This document shows positions 1 to 7,631 of a DNA stretch of 14,726 bases, piece by piece (the stretch's first letter is position 1; each line of letters begins with the position of its first letter). A program made the translations under genes and the position numbers. This DNA comes from Brachionus koreanus. Its lineage: Eukaryota > Rotifera > Eurotatoria > Ploima > Brachionidae. The stretch lies in the NCBI GenBank assembly GCA_016987375.1, contig PJRA01000011.1:1-14726 (forward strand), in the 5' to 3' direction. The notes under the pieces were generated by a model. The model was not told where the DNA came from. It saw only the letters and a list, made by a program, of their open reading frames with translations, and ran no database searches.

Positions 1-19
1 TCTTTTGTTAATTGAAAAT

Positions 20-84
20 AACCATATAGTAGTAGTAATAGTAGTAAAATAGAACTGCGACTTGGACATAGTCCATGTAGAGCC
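20..84 (-). repeat. LINE 3' UTR with tandem hairpins and TAC-type simple tail
   Basis: The stop codon of ORF2 sits next to a perfect 6-bp palindrome (AGCCCT-AA-AGGGCT, 81-94). It is followed on the minus strand by a second small stem (GGAC-ATA-GTCC, 64-74) and then by a run of TAC/TAT trinucleotides (about 27-50 on the plus strand as GTAGTAGTAAT...). Short 3' UTRs with a stem and a microsatellite-like tail are typical of CR1/L2-type LINEs, whose RT recognises the RNA 3' end. The tail boundary to flanking DNA is approximate. Confidence 0.65.
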
Positions 85-828
85 CTAAAGGGCTGTAGCA
101 GTCGCTTCGAAAAAATTCTCCTTCATCCAGACGTCCAACTTCGCCTTAAAACTGTTCAAGCTTCGTGCATTAACAACGTCCGTTGGCAATTTGTTCCAAA
201 TTGTCGTGACTCTGTTTGTAAGGAAATTAAATCTTGGTTGAAAGTATCTCATTTTCTCTCTGTATATAGTTCTATTGTGAGATCTGAGGTTGTATATTCT
301 GTTTTGAGTGTCCAAACACGCGCCGTTTACGAGATTCACCTTTTCTAAATTATTAATAATTTTAAACATTTGAATAAGATCACCTCTCTGCCTTCTCGTT
401 TGAAGATTGGTCAGATCCATTTTGTTCAACCTCTCTGCATAACTACATCCTCTCAGCTCCGGCACGAGTCTTGTCGCCCTTCTTTGCACTCTTTCCAACT
501 CATTTATGTCCTTTACACTATACGGAGACCATGAACTAATGGCATACACTAAATGTGGTCTAACAAGGGACTTATATAGAAGCGTAGTGTTTTGTTTGTT
601 AAGGAATTTGAACGATTTTCTGATCAACCCCAACATTCTATTCGCTTTTGCGACACTATGCCTGACTTGAACATTCCATTTCATGTCATGTTTTATAAAT
701 ATTCCAAGATCCTTTTCACACAAGGTTTTAGCTAATGGTTGCCTCTCACCAGATTGTTTTTTAATTTCATATTCAAATTTGGAGTTCGTCCTACCCAAAT
801 GCAAAACTTTACACTTGTCTGCGTTCAG
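85..828 (-). pseudogene. LINE ORF2, C-terminal part: RT palm end, thumb and C-terminal domain
   Basis: The open frame resumes at LLNADKCKVLHLGR, the motif D/E region just after the catalytic palm. It continues through the thumb (KDLGIFI, LYKSLVRPHLVYAISSW, ELERVQRRATRLVPEL) and ends with the CR1-type C-terminal block (TNLQTRRQRGDLIQMFK, TTIWNKLPTDVVNARSLNSF, then KAKLDVW). The stop (TAG) is at 87-85. The TTG at 804 is an internal Leu codon, not a start. This piece is two nucleotides out of frame with the upstream ORF2 segment. Motifs A, B (QGS/VLGP) and C (YADD) are absent between them, so no functional polymerase can be made from this copy. Confidence 0.88.
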
Positions 829-2690
829 TAAATAATGTCAACTGGAAAGCCTGATCCCAACGTCGAAGTGATTAAATCAATTGTTTCTAACAAATTTGTT
901 GTACAAGACCTTGATGGCATAAGGCCGCGTTGAGCGTTCGAGATAAGCTTATTTTCCAAGAGATGCTTCAGCATAACATCTTTAATTATACTCTCAAAAA
1001 CCTTGCACAAGATACAGGTTAAAGAGACGGGCCTATAGTTATTTAACATCAATTTACTACCTGATTTGTGTAGAGGCGTGATGTTTGCTTGTTTCCAAAT
1101 TTTCGGGATTAATCCGGTTTGAAACGATTTTGTGTAAATAATAGTGATTGGAATCGAAAGTGCATCGGCAGCGTTTTTCAACACACAACCATAGACTTTA
1201 TCCGGCCCAATCGCTTTATTTGGGTCTAAATTCTTAAGCTTTTTAATAATAATTTCTCTACTTACAAGCTCATCTATTTTCGGATCACATTTGACACTTG
1301 TCTTTAGATTAAGAGATTCTGTCGGACTCGAAAAGTCAGAACTGAAAACTGATTGAAAATATTTATTTAATTCGTTCGCTATCTCACTAGGATCGGTTAA
1401 TGTGTGACCATCAATATTCAACGCTTTAATTGATTGTTTTACGGATTTTTTACTGTTCATATATTTATAAATCAAATTTGGACTAGATTTAGATTTCTTG
1501 GCTAATTCCATTTCATATTTTATTATAGCCTTTCGAATGGCCTTTCGACATTCTCTACTAATTACATTATATCCCATCTTTTTGTCTGTTGCCCAGCCAC
1601 TGGCTGAAAAAGTTTTCCATGCCGAATATTTTTTACGAACCAAGTTCTTCAGTTCTCGATTCATCCATGGTTGATTCTTTTTTGCACACTTCAATCTAGG
1701 AATAAACCTTTCACATAAAACTTCGTAAAATTCTAGAAATTTAGTGTACATTTGATCGACGCTAAGACCATCAAAAAACTGTGTCCATTTTATTTTATAT
1801 ATCAATTTTGACATAGAATTATATTCGCCTCTTGAGTAGTTGTATTTTGATACTCTAAAGTTTTTATGATTTTGACCATTGGTTGACTTGAGATCATAGC
1901 ACCAAGATAACGTATGATGACCTTTGCTACTGGCACCTAATGGTGGGCCATGGTCTACACTGAAAATACGATCATTCGAGTCAGTTATAATAAAGTCAAG
2001 GATACTTTTTTGGACTCCACATGCATCTTGAAATGTTGGTTCGAATACATTTTGGTAATAAAAACAATCATCCAGAGAATCAATTAGCAAAGACTCAAAC
2101 GAATTTTCACACAAGTCGCAAGAGTTGAACTCACCATGATGCCAGTTAATTTTTGGACAGTTGAAATCGCCGCATATTACCACACCATTGTATTTTAAAA
2201 TTTTTATCAACTCATAAGATCTTCTTATACTTGATAAGACCTTTGGATCATTCACACTAGCAGTTGGCCTATAAATACAACCGGCTAAAATGACTTGATT
2301 AGAAGTTACAATACTACACCAGACTTGTTCGATGCTGTCTTCACACAAAATTTTGTCCATTATTTCAAACGAATTTACATTTTTATTTACGTATATACAA
2401 ACGCCACCACCTGTTCGCGCCTTACGGCCCAAACAATACGAGTCAAACCCGTCTAACTTTCGACAATAATCATAAAGAAACCATGTTTCAGTAACAAAAA
2501 TTACGTCAAAACTGGTGGTTTTGACTAAAATTTCGAGTTCTTCGAATTTGTTGCCAAGTGAAGTTGCATTTGTGTACCAACATTTAAGAGAATTTTGACT
2601 TGTTTTTTGGTTTTTCACAGTTCTATCACTTTTTGTTGTGTTATGAGATTCATTTAGATTAAAATTGGTAATTGACAATTCATTATTTTC
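825..2690 (-). pseudogene. LINE ORF2, N-terminal part: APE-type endonuclease and RT up to the fingers
   Basis: The open frame (residue numbers from the TTG at 2678, 617 aa) begins with an endonuclease domain. Visible landmarks are YTNATS at 35-40 (Asn37), VTETW at 62-66 (catalytic Glu64), GVCIYVN, GDFNCPKINW at 170-179 (catalytic Asp171/Asn173), LDFIITD at 227-233, and GHHTLSW near 253-259. In the last motif His is kept but the usual SDH Asp is not. A linker follows, with the NQPWMN element near 335. RT motifs 0-2 come next: LDPNKAIGPDKVYG (484-497), WKQANITPLHKSGSKLMLNN (528-547) leading into YRPVSL, and AQRGLMPSRSCTTNLL (582-597). The frame ends at PVDIIY then TGA, exactly where motif A (the first catalytic Asp) should begin. 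No ATG precedes the endonuclease in this frame; an ATG at 2683-2681 is out of frame, so the 5' end is also damaged or the start is non-standard. Confidence 0.88.
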
Positions 2691-2742
2691 TTAATTGTTA
2701 CTAGATTTGACGTTTCTTTTATTATTATTTAAATGGGTCGAA

Positions 2743-3698
2743 TTAATACTGGACTGGGACTCCATGAGTGGAGCCACTTGGTTCGATTTCGAACCTCCGA
2801 AAGTTATGTCCACGAATACCAAAACGAAAGTTAGTAGAACTTGTGGTCTGGTTTTGGTTTAAAATACGCTGAGAGTCTCTAAATTGCTTGCTTAGTATAC
2901 GTTCCGCTTCTGTCAAATCCGGGTTAATAAACACGTCTTTGAACTGTTCTAGTTTTCTGAGTTCTTTAGTTGTTCTTGCTTGAGTACTGCGAGACGGTCG
3001 TTTTCGTTTTCAAGTTGGACTAAAACTGGTGGCGGACGATTATTCAACCCAGATGACCTAAAACGTCTTATAAACTTAATTTTACGCACATCAGCGTTTA
3101 CACTTCGAAAAGTATTCTCAATAAAATTTTTATCACTTTTGTCTTTATCTTTTTTATTTTCAGCAGCGCTTATTGGGACCCCAAATATAACAACGTTTCT
3201 TTTTCTTCTTTCTATATCTAGTTGTTCACTGACAACGGAATTTATCACCTCAATTTGCTGTGGTGGTCGTTCAACACGCTGATTAGAAACCCGATTAATT
3301 CCGCGAGCCGTTACTCCTACCCAGTCTGACAATACCGGCTGATTGTTTTCAGACGCTTTACTATTCACTTTTTGTTGATTTATTTCCTTTTCTAGTAATT
3401 CAACCTTTAGATTTAGATCGTCCATTTTCTTGCTTTTCTCCTCCAGTTGATTCACTTTAGACACTAAGTCCTCAATTAATTTATATTTTGAAAGAATAGC
3501 CGATTCTAAAATCAAAATTCTATTCCACATTGTTGAATTGTCTAGTCCGACCAACATATTTGGACTGTTATCGGGCGAGATATTTTTACGTGATCGCTTA
3601 TTCATTTCCGAAACCGTAGTGTACGATATAGTGTTGCTATTATGCGGAGTTGACGGGAAAACGAGGTTTTCTTGGTCAATAAAATTTGTATCTTGCAT
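2743..3698 (-). pseudogene. LINE ORF1 (coiled coil + RRM-like RNA-binding protein), frameshifted
   Basis: ORF1 proteins of this class bind the element RNA in an RNP and act as nucleic-acid chaperones. The ATG at 3698 opens a 249-residue frame: a polar N-terminus, a heptad-rich coiled coil at about residues 58-112, then an RRM-like core starting at RRKRNVVIFGVP and including IKFIRRFR and PPPVLVQLENE. The frame stops at 2949. The expected C-terminal domain (DVFINPDLTEAERILSKQFR) continues in another frame from about 2968 to the stop at 2743, so the copy carries a 1-nt-class frameshift between about 2965 and 2985. What follows INPDL fits the usual C-terminal domain of L1/CR1-type ORF1 proteins. 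The ORF1 stop is about 65 nt upstream of the ORF2 open frame. Family assignment is secure at the level of LINE ORF1; function in this copy is lost. Confidence 0.85.
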
Positions 3699-3715
3699 AA
3701 TTTTTTTTTTCTTTT

Positions 3716-3977
3716 ATAAGATTTCTTATATATAGTTTTTAATTTAATTCTTTGAATTTAACTTTAACTTTGAATTAAATTCTTAATGAAAAAGGTTCTT
3801 AGCTTATTCAATTTACTTGTTAAGCAAATGATGAATCTACAAAAAATTTTTTTGTGTAAAATCGAACTTTTGATACACTTTATTAAAAAGTATTTTAATA
3901 TAACCAAAAGAATAAAAATATGAATTAATTTTTTTCCTAATAATGTAAAATAAATTATAAATTATTTAGTATATTAA
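3716..3977. other. AT-rich spacer between the LINE and the first Ser-rich copy
   Basis: The stretch contains only A/T-rich words, homopolymer runs and partially repeated AATT/TTAA-rich motifs (for example AATTTAATTCTTTGAATTTAAC). I see no coding signature and no TATA box suited to the ORF that starts at 3978. Confidence 0.6.
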
Positions 3978-4211
3978 ATGGGTTTTCAACTAGCCTCTGC
4001 TTCAGCTTCACTTCCATTGTCTTTGGACAACAACAACAACTTTGCCCAAACCTCACTACAAGCTCCAATTTCATTCAATTCAGCTTCATTCAGTGCTCCA
4101 ATTGATACTTCATCATTGCAATTTTCTGCTCCATCATTTTCTTCAGATGCTTCATGGGCTTCACTTGTCTCCCTTAAAGTTTTATTAATTTTCATTTATA
4201 TTTTTCATTAA
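3978..4211 (+). CDS. Ser/Ala/Phe-rich small protein, copy 1 (divergent C-terminus; possibly a pseudogene)
   Basis: I do not recognise the family. The ORF (77 aa from the ATG at 3978) matches copy 2 at 6040-6258 from TTTTCAAC (3983) to GGCTTCAC (4164): 182 versus 179 nt with four substitutions and one AAC codon indel. Three of the four substitutions are synonymous; the fourth changes Ala to Ser. Before this block the two copies differ: copy 1 reads ATG GGT TTT where copy 2 has three extra codons. After it copy 1 diverges completely, replacing the SPSIPFTGFY end with a hydrophobic tail (LVSLKVLLIFIYIFH). There is no clear TATA box upstream. An AATAAA at 4210-4215 overlaps the stop. It may be a functional paralogue with a new C-terminus, or a truncated duplicate whose frame is open by chance. 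Confidence 0.5.
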   Translation: MGFQLASASASLPLSLDNNNNFAQTSLQAPISFNSASFSAPIDTSSLQFSAPSFSSDASWASLVSLKVLLIFIYIFH

Positions 4212-4215
4212 TAAA

Positions 4216-5214
4216 TATTAAGTTAATTTTGTTTAAAAAACATATTGTGTAATTTTTAAGAATTATAAATAATAAATTTAATATTTCCAAAACTTTTTTT
4301 GTCATTTGCGTAGTTAAATGAAAAATTTTATACTAATGGAAGGTTTGCATAGGTCAGACTTCAATATTATAAGAATTTGACATGGTCGAGCAAAAATTGT
4401 CACTAATAAGTAAAAAAATAAAAAACAAAATAGTACAATTTATCAACTTTAATTTAATTGAAGAAATTAAAAGGTAATACTAGTTAATATTACAAAAATA
4501 TTGGGATTTTAGTAACTCTAATCTAAAAATAATGCATTTTATCGAACATGTTCTTTTTTTCTGGCATATAAATACCTTTGGTTTACCTATGATAAAAATC
4601 ACTTGAATTAAGACTTTAAATTTAACTTTAAAATTTAAATAAAAAAATTCCCTTGAAATTAATCCAAGAAAATACTACATTTTGTCTTTTTCGTTAAAAT
4701 ACAACCAAAATGAGATGCGAAACCATTTTAACAAGTGTGTCAGTGAACAAATTCCCGTGTTTCTAAATAACAAAGCACCGATAACAACTGAGTCAGAATG
4801 TAAAACCGTAGAATTCAATAAAAAAAGTTTAACTTAATCTTAATTTAATTAATTTTTTTTAAGTTGGCTGATAAATTATGTTTTCCTTACTTTTATTTTT
4901 CTTTTAATAGAAAATGTTGAGGAATCATACTATAGACTTTTTATTTTGTTAAAAGATTATATTTTTTAAGAAAATTGATAATCTGACAAATTATACTGTA
5001 GATAATCTTATTGTTGACAATTTAAATTCGCCCATTTGACATTTTCGACTACAANATTCAAATTCAGGATTGTTGAAAATCATTTGAAATCGGTCTTTAA
5101 TCTTATTCAATTAAATAAAGTTGAATTTCATTATAAAAAAAGATTATGTTGTTACTAAAGATAATTAGGAAAAAGTCAAGCATATATTTCAGACATACCA
5201 TTAAAAATTTTCAG
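4216..5214. other. Intergenic AT-rich region with one weak short ORF
   Basis: No gene can be supported here. A TATAAATA lies at 4567-4574, and there is a 40-codon open frame at 4715-4837 (plus strand; MRNHFNKCVSEQIPVF...) whose codon usage is less AT-biased than its surroundings. An ATG in good context at 4710 gives only 18 codons in another frame. A good splice-acceptor-like TTTTCTTTTAATAG ends at 4911. These pieces could be an exon of an unrecognised gene or relic coding DNA, but nothing ties them together. An ambiguous base is at 5055. Confidence 0.35.
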
Positions 5215-5450
5215 TTAACACTCAAAAACCGGATGACTTTTTTGACCCTTTTATTTTAATCTTTTTTAATACTTTTTTCAATGAAAATAAAATTATTTTA
5301 TAGAAAAAATTAAATAATTTTATAATATTTTTGATTTAAGATATGATTGGAAAAAAAATTATAAAAAAATGATTAAATTTATTGAATAAAAAACAAATAA
5401 AGGAAGTTACAAAAGGGGTTCAAAAGACCCCTCCGGTTTTTGAGTGTTAA
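5215..5450. mobile_element. TTAA-flanked MITE-like inverted-repeat element
   Basis: The unit is bounded on both sides by TTAA (5215-5218 and 5447-5450). Immediately inside are inverted repeats: CACTCAAAAACCGGA at 5219-5233 is repeated as its perfect complement TCCGGTTTTTGAGTG at 5432-5446. The similarity continues imperfectly inward, with TTTTTTGACCCTTTT on the left matched by AAAAGGGGTTCAAAAG on the right. The 150-nt interior is almost pure A/T with no ORF. TTAA target duplication is the hallmark of piggyBac-type transposition, so this is probably a non-autonomous piggyBac-like MITE. The superfamily assignment rests only on the TTAA ends. Confidence 0.75.
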
Positions 5451-5970
5451 TAAGCTAATTCAAGTAATTCGTATGATAGAATTGAATAAAAACATAGATG
5501 AAAATAATGTTAACCCATCAGGCTAAGCTTACAAAGCTTTAACAGCAAATATTACTTTTTGAACGAAACCAACAGGCATAATCTTGCTTTTAAATCTAAG
5601 TTGAATTTTTTATTTGTTGAATGCAATGTCTTAAACTATTTGAAACTTTTTTTTTCTAAGATATTCTAACAATTAAAATAATTAAAAATGATTAATCAAT
5701 GAAAATAATGGGAGTGATTTTTCTCTTTTTAGTAAAAAGCAAAAGTTTTTAAAACAATTGAGGAATTTTCTTTAAAAAAATATTCAATTCGAATAAATTT
5801 GTTTGTGTATTAAATGGACTTTGAAATTAATTGAATGATTAGAATTAGAATGTTGGAATTACAAAATATAGAACAAGATCTAGGCAAAAATATAGATACT
5901 CAATAAAATATCAATCGAATGTTTCTAGCTTGATCAAAATCATGATGCATAAAATCTATATATTTTTTGA
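5451..5970. other. AT-rich intergenic region upstream of Ser-rich copy 2
   Basis: I see no ORF or repeat that can be supported. The last 30 bases lead into a TATA box. The string TTTGTGTATTAAATGGACTT near 5800 faintly resembles the start of copy 1 (GTATATTAAATGGGTTTT), but the likeness is too short to be meaningful. Confidence 0.5.
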
Positions 5971-5978
5971 TATAAAAA
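5971..5978 (+). promoter_or_regulatory. TATA box of Ser-rich copy 2
   Basis: TATAAAAA lies 62 nt before the ATG at 6040, so transcription would start near 6000 and leave a leader of about 40 nt. An in-frame ATG at 5983 is only a few bases after the TATA box and would fall upstream of that start site. This favours the ATG at 6040 as the true start. Confidence 0.65.
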
Positions 5979-6039
5979 GAGCATGATTGTTCTATCAAAA
6001 ATCATATTAAATTCAATACCAAAAAATAAAACTATCAAA

Positions 6040-6258
6040 ATGTCTTTCGATTTTCAACTAGCCGCTGCTTCAGCTTCACTTCCATTGTCTTTGGACAACA
6101 ACAACTTTGCCCAAACTTCACTACAAGCTCCAATTTCATTCAATTCAGCTTCATTCAGTGCACCAATTGATACTTCATCATTGCAATTCTCTGCTCCATC
6201 ATTTTCTTCAGATGCTTCATGGGCTTCACCATCAATCCCATTCACTGGTTTCTACTAA
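6040..6258 (+). CDS. Ser/Ala/Phe-rich acidic low-complexity protein, copy 2 (intact)
   Basis: I do not recognise this gene. It encodes 72 residues of very biased composition: about one quarter Ser, eleven Ala, nine Phe, six Pro, four Asp, and no Lys, Arg, His, Glu, Cys or Val at all. Two FSAP motifs (39-42 and 50-53) with related API/AP steps give a loose internal repeat, and the C-terminus is SPSIPFTGFY. There is no signal peptide or membrane segment, and disorder is expected. The ATG at 6040 sits in a good context (ATCAAAATGT), after a TATA box at the right distance. An in-frame upstream ATG at 5983 lies almost on the TATA box. The stop at 6256-6258 is followed 30 nt later by AATAAA. Near-identity with copy 1, with mostly synonymous differences, supports real coding. 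Function is unknown. Confidence 0.7.
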   Translation: MSFDFQLAAASASLPLSLDNNNFAQTSLQAPISFNSASFSAPIDTSSLQFSAPSFSSDASWASPSIPFTGFY

Positions 6259-6288
6259 AATTTTAATATTATTATTCTCATTTGACTA

Positions 6289-6294
6289 AATAAA
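6289..6294 (+). terminator. Poly(A) signal of Ser-rich copy 2
   Basis: AATAAA 30 nt past the stop codon of the 72-aa ORF, in a suitable position for a compact gene. Confidence 0.55.
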
Positions 6295-6703
6295 CAACAT
6301 GAAATAGATTTAAACTTTTTTTTTCAAATTAAATTCTTTAAATTCCAATTTTTAAAATGAATTCAAAATTATTAAATTGATAGATAATTATAATTATTTT
6401 GTCTTATTTTTAAGAACCATTAGGTTAGACTGAAATAATAGATTAAAATTATCAGATTCATTCATATAAGCCAAAATTATTGTTTCGAATCTAAATTTTA
6501 TCAAATTTCTAAATTTCAAGAAAATTTATTTTTTTTTTAGTTTTTCAATAAGTTTATTTGATACCAAAGACCTTATTCATGACGAAAACTTTATTTTTTT
6601 GGAAATTCAACTAATGTTTTGCTTGTTAATGGGCAGATTTTTATTTTCGAAACTGATTTTTGGATAATTAAATGCTATTCAATTAAAATAGATTAGGGAT
6701 TTT
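6295..6703. other. AT-rich intergenic region
   Basis: No coding signature, hairpin or repeat that I can support. It separates the poly(A) signal of the Ser-rich gene from the promoter region of the Ly6-like gene. Confidence 0.55.
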
Positions 6704-6710
6704 TATAAAT
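6704..6710 (+). promoter_or_regulatory. Possible TATA box of the Ly6-like gene
   Basis: TATAAAT lies 54-60 nt before the ATG at 6764, the same geometry as the TATA box of the preceding gene. In DNA this AT-rich such words occur by chance, so the call is tentative. Confidence 0.4.
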
Positions 6711-6763
6711 ATCAAATTAGCAACTATTATAGTCTGTTTTTTTCAAAACATATTTTGAAAACA

Positions 6764-7272
6764 ATGATTTTATTTAATTTTATGTTTTTGATTTTTGTTA
6801 ATAAAATATTTATAGCGAATACAATGAAATGTTTTTACTGCTTAAATTGTTCCAAAGATTCAGCTATTAATGCAACGATCAAAGAGTGTCAAGCGGAAGA
6901 AAAAAATTGTTATGTTAGTTTTAATTATTATAAAAATAAATATTAATTAAAAAATTTTAGATTGCTGAATTTAGTGGTCAACAACGAATAGAACAGAATT
7001 GTGCAAGTGAAATAGGATTTTTATTTTCACACGCATATCTTCAACCAGCTCATGTTTGTTCTATAGATCTTTGTAATGTCAATTTAAAGAATTTAATATC
7101 ATCGGCTCAATCAACCGAGTTATTTAAATCCAGCGAGTTGGTTTCTTCGCCTGTTAACTTACTGTCAACTAAAATAATTGATCAAATCTATGAAAAAAAT
7201 ACAGAAGTTAAATGTTTCTCAAATTTTAAAACAAATTTAATATTTTTGATTTTTTCATTTTTATTTCATTAA
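6764..7272 (+). CDS. Ly6/uPAR-like three-finger protein, secreted and probably GPI-anchored (2 exons)
   Basis: Joining 6764-6913 to 6961-7272 gives 153 residues. Residues 1-20 form a hydrophobic signal peptide (MILFNFMFLIFVNKIFIANT). A cysteine-rich domain follows, with Cys at 23, 26, 29, 42, 49, 64, 83 and 88. It ends in CSIDLCN, the C-x4-C-N signature that closes LU (Ly6/uPAR) domains. An N-glycosylation sequon (NAT) is at 36-38. After a Ser/Thr-rich spacer the C-terminus is purely hydrophobic (NLIFLIFSFLFH), as expected for a GPI-attachment signal. The protein should sit on the outer face of the cell. LU domains serve as receptors, toxin-like ligands or adhesion modulators, and none of these can be chosen here. 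Eight rather than ten cysteines suggests a missing disulfide. The start is the first ATG; without splicing the frame ends at 6946 and loses half the domain. Confidence 0.8.
6914..6960 (+). other. 47-nt phase-0 intron of the Ly6-like gene
   Basis: Donor TAT|GTTAGT and acceptor AAAATTTTAG|ATT bracket a 47-nt A/T-only stretch with a TATTAAT branch-like word and in-frame stop codons. Removing it joins the Cys-rich first exon to an exon carrying the last three LU cysteines and the GPI tail, in phase. That agreement is strong evidence for splicing. Confidence 0.82.
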
Positions 7273-7274
7273 GT

Positions 7275-7280
7275 AATAAA
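7275..7280 (+). terminator. Poly(A) signal just after the Ly6-like stop codon
   Basis: AATAAA begins three bases after the TAA at 7270-7272. More AATAAA words occur near 7451-7467, so the true cleavage site is uncertain. Confidence 0.45.
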
Positions 7281-7631
7281 TTGAACTATCGTTTTAGCTC
7301 ATTTTATCTAAAAAAATAATTCTTACACATTCGTATAATTAATTATAATTTTTATTAAAAGTAATGAGCTACATTGGATACCTAAAAACCGTTGTTTTAA
7401 ATATTTTTTAATTTACTTCAGTATTTATGCTTGATTAAATTGTAAAATCTAATAAATCGTTAATAAATACTTAATTTTTAACCCCAAAATTTTATAACAA
7501 ATAAAATCCAATTTTTTTTTAGTTAAATTTTTTAATTATTTGGTTTGAAAAATATACTTAAATAGTATTTTTTATTCTTTTCTATTGTTCTTTAAGCTCA
7601 AATTAAACTCAAACTTCAAAATTGGATCGAA
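7281..7631. other. AT-rich intergenic region, end possibly LINE-derived
   Basis: No gene is visible. The last part (from about 7590) may be an eroded upstream section of the reverse-transcriptase relic that starts at 7632. Confidence 0.45.

Larger units (their letters stand above)
1..3715 (-). mobile_element. CR1-clade non-LTR retrotransposon (LINE), nearly full length, inactive
   Basis: Read on the minus strand the order is: short 5' leader, ORF1 (coiled coil plus RRM-like nucleic-acid chaperone), ORF2 (APE-type endonuclease, then reverse transcriptase), and a short 3' UTR ending in a TAC-type simple tail. The C-terminal part of ORF2, with its QTRRQRGDLIQMFKIIN and TIWNKLP signatures, is characteristic of the CR1/Rex1 group. 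The copy is dead: ORF1 has a frameshift near 2970, ORF2 has no in-frame ATG ahead of the endonuclease, and the RT catalytic core is deleted at about 823-831. The protein-level framework is otherwise well kept, so the insertion is not very old. The 5' boundary is uncertain (somewhere between 3700 and 3780). The 3' end lies near position 28-50, and I found no convincing target-site duplication. Confidence 0.9.

Noticed and set aside
2980..3735. Plus-strand ORFs of 100 and 65 codons
   Set aside because: They are antisense shadows of the LINE ORF1 frame and have no protein-like signatures.
3986..4195. Minus-strand ORF (69 codons) opposite Ser-rich copy 1, and its twin at 6054-6245
   Set aside because: The antisense frame is open only because Ser/Ala-rich codons complement to Glu/Ala-rich ones. 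No promoter or start context supports it, and the plus-strand frame has the regulatory signals.
5055..5055. Ambiguous base n as a biological signal
   Set aside because: It is most likely an assembly or polishing uncertainty in a low-complexity region.
6107..6289. Plus-strand ORF of 60 codons, His/Leu-rich
   Set aside because: An out-of-frame shadow of the 72-aa Ser-rich gene.
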